Shown: positions 1-5,603 of the stretch, piece by piece | Numbering within the stretch: the stretch's first letter is position 1 | How the letters are laid out: every line of letters starts with the position of its first letter | Source of the DNA: an uncultured beta proteobacterium | GTDB lineage: Bacteria > Pseudomonadota > Gammaproteobacteria > Burkholderiales > SG8-39 | Direction: 5' to 3' | NCBI GenBank assembly: GCA_902826155.1 | Contig: CADEDU010000157.1 | Coordinates: 1 to 7,727 of the forward strand | Length of the DNA: 7,727 nt | Notes under the pieces: generated by a model | Databases searched by the model: none | What the model was told of the DNA's origin: nothing | The model's input: the letters and a program-made list of their open reading frames with translations, nothing else | Made by a program: the position numbers and the translations under genes

Positions 1-2
1 AG

Positions 3-191
3 ATCCAGACCGGCAAGTTCGCCGACGAGTGGGTGGCCGAGAGCCGGGCCGGGCGGCCCAACTTCCTCCGCCTCGAGGCCGCCGGCCACGATCATCCGGT
101 GGAGGTCGTTGGCAAGGAACTGCGGGCCATGATGCCGTGGATCTCCCAGGGCAAGGCGTCCGTGCGCGAGACCTCGGGCGGCCAGGGCTGA
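3..191 (+). CDS. ilvC: Ketol-acid reductoisomerase, C-terminal end (partial)
   Basis: The window opens inside this gene; 62 codons remain, read from base 3 to a TGA at 189-191. The enzyme makes dihydroxy-isovalerate and its isoleucine-pathway counterpart with NADPH in branched-chain amino acid synthesis, in the cytoplasm. The evidence is the family-typical C-terminal region: FADEW near the start, AGRPNF about 10 residues later, HPVEVVGKELRAMMPWI in the middle, then a short polar tail. This matches the last domain of short (class I) reductoisomerases; the NADPH-binding domain lies outside the window. GC is about 73%, clearly above the rest of the window, and codons end almost always in G or C. 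A strong terminator follows. Nothing downstream belongs to this pathway, so this gene may come from a different stretch of DNA than the mla cluster. Confidence 0.85.
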   Translation: MQTGKFADEWVAESRAGRPNFLRLEAAGHDHPVEVVGKELRAMMPWISQGKASVRETSGGQG

Positions 192-225
192 GGCCCGGCT
201 CCCGAGTCGAGCTGCGTTCGTGAGG

Positions 226-270
226 CGCGGCCGGGGCCGGTTCCCACCGGCCCGGCCGCGTTTGTCGTTT
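226..270 (+). terminator. Intrinsic terminator after ilvC
   Basis: A very GC-rich hairpin with arms at 226-240 and 247-260 pairs almost perfectly, with one bulged G in the left arm, around a six-base loop. It is followed by a T-rich run at 261-270 (TTTGTCGTTT). It lies 34 bases after the ilvC stop and should end its transcript, which means the downstream permease gene would need its own promoter. Confidence 0.75.
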
Positions 271-296
271 CCGGTCGGCGCCGCCGGTGCTAGATC

Positions 297-1019
297 TTGA
301 GCGCCGCCACCAGCATCCTCGCACCACTGCCACTCCGGCCACACATGCTGAGCGCCAAGAAGTTCAGTGCGCAACTCGAGCAGTTCTGCATCAGAGCCAT
401 TCCCGTTCCCAGTCTGGTCACGATGTTGATCGGCGTGGTCATCGCCTACCTTCTCGGACTGCAAGCTGAGAAATACGGCGCGAACATCTTCGTCGTCGAC
501 GGTGTGGCGATCGGCGTCACGCGCGAGCTGTCCCCCATCATCGTGGCCGTCATCGTTGCCGGGCGATCCGGTGCCGCGTTCACGGCACAGCTCGGCTCGA
601 TGCGCCTCACCGAGGAGATCGATGCGATTCGAACGCTCGGTCTGGACCCGATGCAGGTCGTTGTCGTTCCACGGGTTCTGGCCCTGGTGGTAGCGCTGCC
701 GCTACTGGTGTTCATCGGCGACGTCATGAGTATCGTTGGCGCGATGTTCGTGGCAGGCCCGATGCTCGATATCACCCCGCTCACGTTCATCGATCGGCTT
801 CGCGAGGAGCTGCAACTGAAACACGTGGTCGTCGGCCTGATCAAGGCACCCGTGTTCGCTTTGTTCATCGCAGTGATCGGCTGCCGTATGGGACTCGCCG
901 TGGAACGCGACACGCGCGCGGTGGGCGTTGCGACCACCTCCACGGTAGTGCAAAGCATCGTCTCGGTGATTCTCTTGGATGCTGCGTTCGCAGTGCTGTT
1001 CCAGCAGCTGGACATCTGA
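297..1019 (+). CDS. mlaE: MlaE-like ABC permease of an MCE lipid transporter, probably 5' truncated
   Basis: Inner-membrane permease of an MCE-type phospholipid transporter, the partner of the ATPase and MCE protein encoded next. The 240-residue product carries the MlaE family core: RELSP at 76-80, AGRSGAAFTAQLGSMRLTEEIDAI at 88-111 (the conserved cytoplasmic loop), GLDP at 115-118 and VPRVLA at 124-129. Hydrophobic segments lie near 38-54, 80-98, 126-152, 178-197 and 215-236. The start is doubtful: the reading frame is closed by TAG at 291-293, the first possible start is TTG at 297, the first ATG is at 345, and neither has a visible Shine-Dalgarno. From memory, E. coli MlaE has about 20 more residues ahead of the same homologous point, and many relatives carry an extra N-terminal STAS domain, absent here. 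GC changes just upstream, so the 5' end may have been lost at a junction. The family assignment is firm; the true start is not. Confidence 0.85.
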   Translation: MSAATSILAPLPLRPHMLSAKKFSAQLEQFCIRAIPVPSLVTMLIGVVIAYLLGLQAEKYGANIFVVDGVAIGVTRELSPIIVAVIVAGRSGAAFTAQLGSMRLTEEIDAIRTLGLDPMQVVVVPRVLALVVALPLLVFIGDVMSIVGAMFVAGPMLDITPLTFIDRLREELQLKHVVVGLIKAPVFALFIAVIGCRMGLAVERDTRAVGVATTSTVVQSIVSVILLDAAFAVLFQQLDI

Positions 1020-1022
1020 ACG

Positions 1023-1799
1023 ATGGATCCGCACGCCGAGTCTGTGATTCGCGTCGAATCAGTCGTGACCCGATTCGGCAGACAGACCGTGCACCAAGGT
1101 GTGAGCTTTACGGTTCAACGAGGCACGCTCAACGCGCTGATCGGCGGCAGCGGTAGCGGCAAGACCGTTCTGTTGCGCGAGATCATCGGGTTGCAACGGC
1201 CCACGTCCGGCAGCATTCGGCTTCTCGGTACGGATGTGTGGAAGGCCGATCAATCGGTACTCGCGGATCTGCGTCAGCGGCTCGGGATGATGTTTCAAGA
1301 CGGCGCGCTGTTCTCTTCGCTGAGCGTTGCCCAGAATGTGGCCGTTCCGCTGGTCGAACACACCGCGCTCAGCTCGGGGCTGATCGAGGCCATCGTCCGT
1401 CTGCGACTGCGGCTGGCCGGCCTGCCGCTCGATGCGGCAGACAAGATGCCCAGCCAACTGTCCGGGGGCATGCGCAAACGCGCGGCGGTCGCGCGGGCAC
1501 TGGCGCTCGAGCCCGAGATCTTGGTGCTCGATGAGCCCACTTCCGGGTTGGATCCGACCACCGCACGCGCATTCGATCGGCTGCTGCGGTCGCTGTGCAA
1601 CGACCTGGGTATTACCGTTCTCCTTGCGACGCACGACCTGGATACGCTGCTCACGATCGTCGATCGAGTGATCGTGCTGGCCGCGGGCAAAGTCCTGGCA
1701 GATGGCCCGTTGCATGAAGTGCTGAGTGTCGAGGACGAGTGGCTCCAGTCGTACTTCGCAGCACGCCGAACGATGGGTCCTCCCAAGCTGATGAGCTGA
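1023..1799 (+). CDS. mlaF: MlaF-like ATP-binding protein of the MCE lipid transporter
   Basis: Cytoplasmic ATPase that powers the MlaE-type permease. All ABC ATPase motifs are present and intact in 258 residues: Walker A GGSGSGKT at 41-48, Q-loop glutamine 92 within FQDGALFSSL (a motif typical of the Mla/Ttg2A branch), signature LSGGM at 146-150, Walker B ILVLDEP at 166-172, D-loop SGLD at 174-177 and switch histidine 204 in ATHD. Length is close to the family norm of about 260-270. The ATG lies three bases after the mlaE stop, so the two are translated as a unit. The C-terminal tail (roughly 240-258) runs past the ABC fold; in E. coli MlaF the tail contacts the partner MlaB, but no STAS partner gene is visible here. 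The assignment is secure; the lipid carried and the transport direction cannot be read from sequence. Confidence 0.93.
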   Translation: MDPHAESVIRVESVVTRFGRQTVHQGVSFTVQRGTLNALIGGSGSGKTVLLREIIGLQRPTSGSIRLLGTDVWKADQSVLADLRQRLGMMFQDGALFSSLSVAQNVAVPLVEHTALSSGLIEAIVRLRLRLAGLPLDAADKMPSQLSGGMRKRAAVARALALEPEILVLDEPTSGLDPTTARAFDRLLRSLCNDLGITVLLATHDLDTLLTIVDRVIVLAAGKVLADGPLHEVLSVEDEWLQSYFAARRTMGPPKLMS

Positions 1800-1801
1800 G
1801 C

Positions 1802-2749
1802 GTGGAATCGGAGCCCCGATATACCTTCGTCGGCGTCGCGGTGCTAACGATCATCGCCGCGCTGATCGGGGCGATCCTGTGGCTCAAACACACTGGAACG
1901 CGCGATCAATTTCGCGCCTACACCATCAATTTCGAGCATAGCCCGCTTGACGGTCTGCAGGTGGGGGGTGATGTCGAGATGCGGGGCATCAAGGTGGGGC
2001 GTGTCGAGGACTATGCGATCTCAGCGACGAACATCAACCGGGTGCAGGTCAAGATTCGCGTTGATCGGCGAACGCCAGTGAGCGAGAACACGGTCGCCAC
2101 GTTGAGCCGCAACTACGTGACCGGCATCGCCCGCATCAGCCTGATCACGCCGGGGCAACCGGGCCCGCCATTAATCGAGGCGCCAGCGGGCGAACCTTAT
2201 CCGGTCATCGCCGAGGGGCGCTCTGAATTCGAAGAGTTCCGCGTCACCCTCAGGGGTCTGGGCGAACAGTCGGCGCAAGCGCTGGATGCGATCAATCAGA
2301 CACTCAACGCACAGAATCGCGAGGCGTTGTCCGGTGCGCTTGCGAGTCTGCAGAAATTGAGCGATGGGTTGGCCGAGAGACTGCCACGGCTCGATGGGGC
2401 GATCGCAACTTTCAATGCGTCGGCCACCGAAATGAGCCGCTCGAGCACGCGCTTCGTTGTCGCGACCGAACGGCTCGAACGCCAACTCGAACCTACGATC
2501 GATCAAACCCGCCAGACGCTCCAAGACGCTTCAAGTGCACTGCGAGCGTTCGAACGTGAGTCGGCGAAACTGGTCGGGCGGCTGGGAGATACCGCCGCCT
2601 CGGTCGATGATCAGTTCACGATCGCGGTGATCGAGCTGCGCGCGAGCATCGAGGGAATCGCCCGGGTCGTCGAGCGTCTGGAGGATCCGCGCGCCGCACT
2701 GTTCGGCCCGACCGATGCTCAACTCGGCCCCGGGGAACGATTCCGATGA
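1802..2749 (+). CDS. mlaD: MlaD-like MCE-domain protein
   Basis: Substrate-binding component of the MCE transporter, anchored in the inner membrane with its bulk in the periplasm. I chose the GTG at 1802 because the product then begins VESEPRYTFVG, typical of MlaD-like N termini, two bases after the mlaF stop; a longer reading from 1739 would overlap mlaF by 61 bases. One membrane helix spans about 8-28. The MCE domain follows at about 37-116, with the characteristic SPLDGLQVGGDVEMRGIKVG at 47-66. From about 140 to 295 the protein is rich in heptad-like Ala/Leu/Glu/Arg pattern with few prolines, consistent with a long helical or coiled-coil region that could reach across the periplasm. It is 315 residues, longer than E. 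coli MlaD (about 180) because of this tail. Its stop overlaps the next start (ATGA). Confidence 0.9.
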   Translation: MESEPRYTFVGVAVLTIIAALIGAILWLKHTGTRDQFRAYTINFEHSPLDGLQVGGDVEMRGIKVGRVEDYAISATNINRVQVKIRVDRRTPVSENTVATLSRNYVTGIARISLITPGQPGPPLIEAPAGEPYPVIAEGRSEFEEFRVTLRGLGEQSAQALDAINQTLNAQNREALSGALASLQKLSDGLAERLPRLDGAIATFNASATEMSRSSTRFVVATERLERQLEPTIDQTRQTLQDASSALRAFERESAKLVGRLGDTAASVDDQFTIAVIELRASIEGIARVVERLEDPRAALFGPTDAQLGPGERFR

Positions 2750-3360
2750 ACCGCGTTGTGCAATGGGCTGGCTTGGTCACGGCGCTCGTCATGCTCACCA
2801 GCTGCGTGTCGTTGCGTGGTGGACCGAGTGCACCGCAGAGCTACTTCGTGTTGACTGATGCGGGATTGGCCAGCGTCGTTCCTCGTGAGCGCCCGATTGA
2901 ACGCAGGCTGCTACTGGTAAGCCACCACCCCGATGCGCTCGCCGATGCCCGCGCGCTCGCGTTCGCACGCATCGCAGGTGAACACTCGTTCTACCAGTTC
3001 GCCTCCTGGAGCGATCGTCCCTCGCGCGTGCTGTTGCGACTCATCGAACAGCGGCTTGAGGTGGCGCGCACGTTTTCATCGGTTGCGCCGATCGGTCAGG
3101 GCGTACATGGCGACTGGATTCTTGGCATCCGGATTGAACGTATCTTTCATGATCTGACCGGCTCACCCCATGCAAGCCGCATCGCCTTCTCCGCCGAGCT
3201 GATCGACCGCCAACAGCGCAGCTTGATCGCCCGCGAGCGCTTCTCGGCGTGGGCCCCGGTCGATCGCGCGGATGCCAGTTCGGCGGCACTTGCAATGAAC
3301 GCGGCGATTGGGCAGGCGCTCGATGCGTTCGTTCAATGGATCGAGTCGGTCGCTCGATGA
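2746..3360 (+). CDS. PqiC-type outer-membrane lipoprotein (ABC transport auxiliary family)
   Basis: Probable outer-membrane lipoprotein partner of the MCE transporter, of the PqiC/YmbA (DUF330, ABC-type transport auxiliary) family. The N terminus has a lipoprotein signal: a hydrophobic stretch ending in the lipobox LTSC with the acylated cysteine at position 20. Residue 21 is valine, not aspartate, which favours sorting to the outer membrane. The mature part begins with SYFVLTD (32-38), matching the family's opening beta strand, and continues with the RPSRVLLRLIEQRL segment at 91-104 and a late RFSAWAPVDRADASSAALAMN region at 165-185 seen in this family. At 204 residues it is of usual length. 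The ATG overlaps the mlaD stop, so translational coupling is likely. The family call rests on the lipobox, motifs and position; sequence conservation is low in this family. Confidence 0.82.
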   Translation: MNRVVQWAGLVTALVMLTSCVSLRGGPSAPQSYFVLTDAGLASVVPRERPIERRLLLVSHHPDALADARALAFARIAGEHSFYQFASWSDRPSRVLLRLIEQRLEVARTFSSVAPIGQGVHGDWILGIRIERIFHDLTGSPHASRIAFSAELIDRQQRSLIARERFSAWAPVDRADASSAALAMNAAIGQALDAFVQWIESVAR

Positions 3361-3378
3361 CGACTCACACACGGTGAA

Positions 3379-3954
3379 ATGATGCGAAGGGGCATTCCGT
3401 TGCGGAACGGGATCGCGTGCTTGCTGCTCGCACCGAGTGTTGCGCTTGGCATCGATTGCGAGCTACTCGGCGAGTATGCGGGCTACCCCTGCCAAAAGTC
3501 GATCGCCGCCTGGAACAGTGGGCGCAACGAGCTGTACCTGTCCGGTTATGTGCTCCACGATCGCAAAACGTACGATCCGAACCGAATCGACGAGCTCAAC
3601 GAGAATGCTTGGGGCCTAGGATTCGCACGGGTGCTGGAGGAGCCCAATGGCAACACACACGCGCTCTACGTGCTCGGCTTTCGCGATTCGCACTTCAAGC
3701 TGCAGACTGTGGTCGGCTATCAGTGGCAGCACTACTGGCACCTCGTGGGCGATCTCAGAGCGGGTGTCGGTGTCACCGTGTTTGTGTTCTCCCGATCCGA
3801 TATCGCACATTACGCGCCGTTACCGTTCGCCCTGCCCGTGGCTTCATTGGGTTTCGGGCGCTTGACGCTCTATGGCACGTTCATTCCCAAGGTCAGTCGC
3901 GCGGCGGGAGGCAACGGCAACGTCGGCTACTTGTTCACCGGCATTCGATTCTGA
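3379..3954 (+). CDS. pagP: Lipid A palmitoyltransferase PagP-like outer-membrane enzyme
   Basis: Eight-stranded outer-membrane barrel that moves an acyl chain from the sn-1 position of phospholipid to lipid A. Residues 1-24 look like a signal peptide ending VALG. The catalytic triad known from E. coli PagP (mature His33, Asp76, Ser77) aligns with His60, Asp103 and Ser104, and the spacing from His to Asp is 43 in both, so no gaps are needed. Other matches are the WGLGF (78-82), GYQW (113-116), YAPLPFALPVASLGFG (145-160), FIP (168-170) and NGNV (179-182) segments, and a terminal Phe typical of barrel proteins. Residue 115 is Gln where E. coli has Gly88, the floor of the acyl-chain ruler. Cys27 and Cys38 precede the first strand. 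Two ATGs stand in tandem at 3379 and 3382; no strong ribosome site is seen. The gene follows the lipoprotein gene by 18 bases, so it is probably in the mla-like operon. Confidence 0.92.
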   Translation: MMRRGIPLRNGIACLLLAPSVALGIDCELLGEYAGYPCQKSIAAWNSGRNELYLSGYVLHDRKTYDPNRIDELNENAWGLGFARVLEEPNGNTHALYVLGFRDSHFKLQTVVGYQWQHYWHLVGDLRAGVGVTVFVFSRSDIAHYAPLPFALPVASLGFGRLTLYGTFIPKVSRAAGGNGNVGYLFTGIRF

Positions 3955-3959
3955 ATCCA

Positions 3960-4157
3960 CGCCGGCAACACATCTGTTCGAGGAGCCCGGCAAGTTGGAC
4001 GAACTCGCCCGCTTGGCACGAGCCGGTGCCGATCGTGCTGTTCTACTCGACGGTGATGGTTGACCCGGACAGCACGGTGCATTTTCTGCCGGCCATCTAC
4101 GGCCACGATGCAGCACTCGACACCGCGTTGGCACGCACCCTGAGCCGTGCCCGGTGA
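3960..4157 (+). pseudogene. Remnant of an L,D-transpeptidase gene (YcbB/LdtD type), 3' end
   Basis: The frame ending at TGA 4155-4157 reads EPVPIVLFYSTVMVDPDSTV and then HFLPAIYGHDAALDTALAR (4020-4136). This strongly resembles the extreme C terminus of YcbB-type L,D-transpeptidases, where a PVP-x-x-Y-T segment, a V-D-x-DG-x-V-HF segment and an IYGHDA segment close the protein. Just upstream, another frame reads FEEPGKLDELARLARA (3977-4024), which could be the region following the catalytic Cys (normally IRVE-x-P-x-x-LA). The catalytic SHGC motif and the whole enzyme body are absent, a frame change and a deletion are needed to join the pieces, and there is no plausible start. I read this as a decayed remnant that begins right after pagP. 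The family match is from memory of the motif pattern; the upstream piece is less certain. Confidence 0.65.
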
Positions 4158-4165
4158 ATCGCATC

Positions 4166-4201
4166 AAGCAACGGTGAAGCTTCACTCCGGCTGGCTTGCT
4201 T
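4166..4201. repeat. Nested inverted repeat with a perfect 12-base palindrome
   Basis: A perfect palindrome GTGAAGCTTCAC occupies 4174-4185, flanked by an outer pair AAGCA (4166-4170) and TGCTT (4197-4201). There is no T run, so it is not a classical terminator. It sits after the pseudogene and ahead of the FNR-like box and could be an operator, an RNA hairpin at the end of the mla-pagP transcript, or chance. Confidence 0.3.
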
Positions 4202-4272
4202 GCTCCCTGCGTTCCCGGTGCAGCCATCGCCGCACTTTGTCGAGCGAGCGCGCATCGAGCGCGCGATCGCGG

Positions 4273-4286
4273 TTGATTCAGGTCAA
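4273..4286. promoter_or_regulatory. FNR/ANR-family operator
   Basis: TTGATTCAGGTCAA matches the FNR/ANR consensus TTGAT-N4-ATCAA at nine of ten defined positions, with the correct four-base spacing. Its centre lies about 75 bases before the ATG at 4354. If the site is at the usual -41.5 position, transcription would begin near 4320, leaving a leader of about 33 bases, which is plausible. No convincing -10 hexamer is obvious there. The likely target is the small gene at 4354 and perhaps the acetyltransferase after it, implying induction under low oxygen. Confidence 0.5.
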
Positions 4287-4353
4287 GCACTGAGTCAGGG
4301 CCAGTGGGACGATGCGTCACTTTGTTTCTGTGCCCAGTGAGACAGGAACGATC

Positions 4354-4563
4354 ATGGCGAAACCCTCCCCGAAGAAGCTCGCGCCGACGCGGCGGCGAAC
4401 TTCAATCAGGCGATCGCGCGGCCGCCGTCGTGTCGATGCCGCCCCCGTGCCCGCCTTGCACAATGATGAAATCGACGCAGTTCAGCACGAAAAGCACGGG
4501 CTGATCGAAGAAGCGATCGAGCCGCCTCCGGCGCGCGATGGCGACGATATCGAGAGACAGTAA
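4354..4563 (+). CDS. Small charge-segregated protein of unknown function
   Basis: I do not recognise a family. The 69-residue product begins at an ATG preceded by AGGA (4343-4346) at a suitable distance; the frame also stays open upstream but has no better start. Residues 1-26 hold 12 Lys/Arg and no acidic residue, including RRR runs at 13-15 and 24-26. Residues 27-69 hold 12 Asp/Glu against three Lys/Arg. There is no membrane segment or signal peptide. The basic half could bind nucleic acid or another acidic surface and the acidic half could mask it, but this is inference from composition alone. The gene lies downstream of the FNR-like box and ahead of the acetyltransferase, with which it may be co-transcribed. 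Such composition can also arise by chance in GC-rich DNA, so coding is likely but not proven. Confidence 0.5.
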   Translation: MAKPSPKKLAPTRRRTSIRRSRGRRRVDAAPVPALHNDEIDAVQHEKHGLIEEAIEPPPARDGDDIERQ

Positions 4564-4693
4564 GTCTTTGGGACCAATGCGCGGTGTAACCAGCGCCCGA
4601 TGGAATCCGTCTCGATCGACCAGGCTTGCATGAGAAACGTGGAGCGCATCTGGTTGAAGAGCTATCCGATCAAGTCATGCGACGGAACACGTC

Positions 4694-5194
4694 CTGTTCG
4701 ATGGCACGCGCGTCGTTATACGTCCCATCAACAAGGGCGACCGCGGACTGGTCAGCTCGTTCGTCGCCGGCCTGTCGGAGGAATCGCGCTACTTTCGCTT
4801 CAAGAAGCAATTCCAGCGCGCCAACGAGCCGATGCTCTCGTTTCTGACCGAGGTGGATCAGGATCGGCACGTCGCATTGATCGCGCTCGTGCAGCACGCA
4901 GACCATGAGGAAGAGATCGGTGAAGCGCGGTTCGTGCGCTCGGCCGATTGCGCGACGTGCGAGTTCGCGATAGCCGATGCCTGGCAAGGCAAAGGCGTTG
5001 CGGGCCGGTTGGTGGACGCGATCGAGACGCAGGCGCGCGACTGCGGTATCGCGCAAATGGAAGGCTTCATCCTGCGTACCAACCGCAGAATGATTCGATT
5101 CGCGCACGCCAGGGGTTTCGTGGCTGACAGCGATCCCAGTGACTACAAGAGCGTGCGCGTCGTCAAGCAGCTGGCATCACTCGGGAGGCGATGA
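4694..5194 (+). CDS. GNAT-family N-acetyltransferase, 5' end unresolved (possible frameshift)
   Basis: Acetyl-CoA-dependent transferase of the GNAT fold. Homology-like sequence begins with LFDGTRVVIRPIN (from 4694) and GLSEESRYFRF (4769-4801), a pattern seen in GNAT domains related to the protein acetyltransferases that act on metabolic enzymes. The acetyl-CoA motif Q-x-x-G-x-A is present as QGKGVA at 4985-5002, followed by a helix and a late N-x-x-M-x-x-FA-x-x-x-GF segment (5081-5121). No ATG, GTG or TTG lies in frame between the upstream TGA (4655-4657) and ATG 4832, and a start at 4832 would cut away the first two strands. Either a CTG start at 4694 is used, or a one-base deletion separates this frame from the one beginning at TTG 4626, which reads HLVEELSDQV. 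Substrate unknown. The stop is 18 bases from the converging SHOCT gene. Confidence 0.7.
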   Translation: MFDGTRVVIRPINKGDRGLVSSFVAGLSEESRYFRFKKQFQRANEPMLSFLTEVDQDRHVALIALVQHADHEEEIGEARFVRSADCATCEFAIADAWQGKGVAGRLVDAIETQARDCGIAQMEGFILRTNRRMIRFAHARGFVADSDPSDYKSVRVVKQLASLGRR

Positions 5195-5212
5195 CGCCTC
5201 GCCACCTAGGCG

Positions 5213-5449
5213 CTATCCGAGCAGATCGGCGCGCTTCTGCATGAATTCCTCCCGCTTGATCTCCCCACGCGCGTACGCTTGCTCAAGCAGATCCAGTGCG
5301 GCCTTTGAGGTGCGACGGGGATGCGTGAATCGCTGTACCGCGTAAAAAACCAAGGCGGCGATTGCAAGGACTGTAAGAATCCAAAGGAAGCCCCCGATCC
5401 ACATCAGACCCATCGGCATCCAGCCCCCGTATTCCCATCCATGCATCAT
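5213..5449 (-). CDS. SHOCT-domain small membrane protein
   Basis: A 78-residue protein with one membrane helix at about 13-38 and a C-terminal SHOCT domain at about 50-77 (ALDLLEQAYARGEIKREEF then RADLLG). SHOCT domains are short helical segments found at the ends of many membrane and secreted proteins, probably in oligomerisation; no enzymatic role is known. The start at 5449 is chosen because GAGGGGG stands just upstream on the minus strand; ATG 5446 directly follows. The N-terminal end before the helix is rich in Met, Trp, Gly and His (MMHGWEYGGW, then MPMGLMW). Similar small SHOCT proteins are often seen near metal-stress genes, but nothing here confirms such a role. It converges on the acetyltransferase gene. 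Confidence 0.8.
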   Translation of the reverse strand: MMHGWEYGGWMPMGLMWIGGFLWILTVLAIAALVFYAVQRFTHPRRTSKAALDLLEQAYARGEIKREEFMQKRADLLG

Positions 5450-5603
5450 GGCAACCCCCTCATTCCGGACTGGGCAGATCGCGCGATAGACCAAGCTACC
5501 CTAACTATGCGGATCCAACCTTAATGCCAGTCAAAATGAACCTGGAGACCGAGAATGTGTTCATGTCGCGTGCGAATGAGGGCGCCTCGCGAGATCGATC
5601 AGA

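Noticed and set aside
446..1015. Long minus-strand open frame opposite mlaE (189 codons)
   Set aside because: It is antisense to a clear MlaE gene and its product is a Ser/Thr/Arg-rich string without family features; it is a by-product of GC-rich codon use.
1059..1715. Minus-strand open frame of 218 codons opposite mlaF
   Set aside because: The plus strand has every ABC ATPase motif in order; the antisense product is low-complexity in Gln, Arg and His with no recognisable domain.
1739..1801. Longer N terminus for the MCE protein starting at 1739
   Set aside because: It would overlap mlaF by 61 bases and add an unrelated polar stretch before the typical MlaD opening; GTG 1802 fits the family better.
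3417..4157. A single 246-codon frame covering pagP and the transpeptidase tail
   Set aside because: Over pagP it is out of frame and gives an Arg-rich nonsense product; only its last ~45 codons resemble a protein, and these are explained as a gene remnant.
3844..4320. Minus-strand frame of 158 codons across the pagP end and the spacer
   Set aside because: It is antisense to the pagP end and the transpeptidase remnant and has no motif or ribosome site.
4670..5107. Minus-strand frame of 145 codons opposite the acetyltransferase
   Set aside because: The GNAT motifs on the plus strand explain this region; the antisense product has no family features.
5186..5212. Hairpin AGGCG-ATGA-CGCCT at the end of the acetyltransferase gene as a terminator
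   Set aside because: The stem is only five pairs and no T run follows on either strand, so it does not qualify as an intrinsic terminator.
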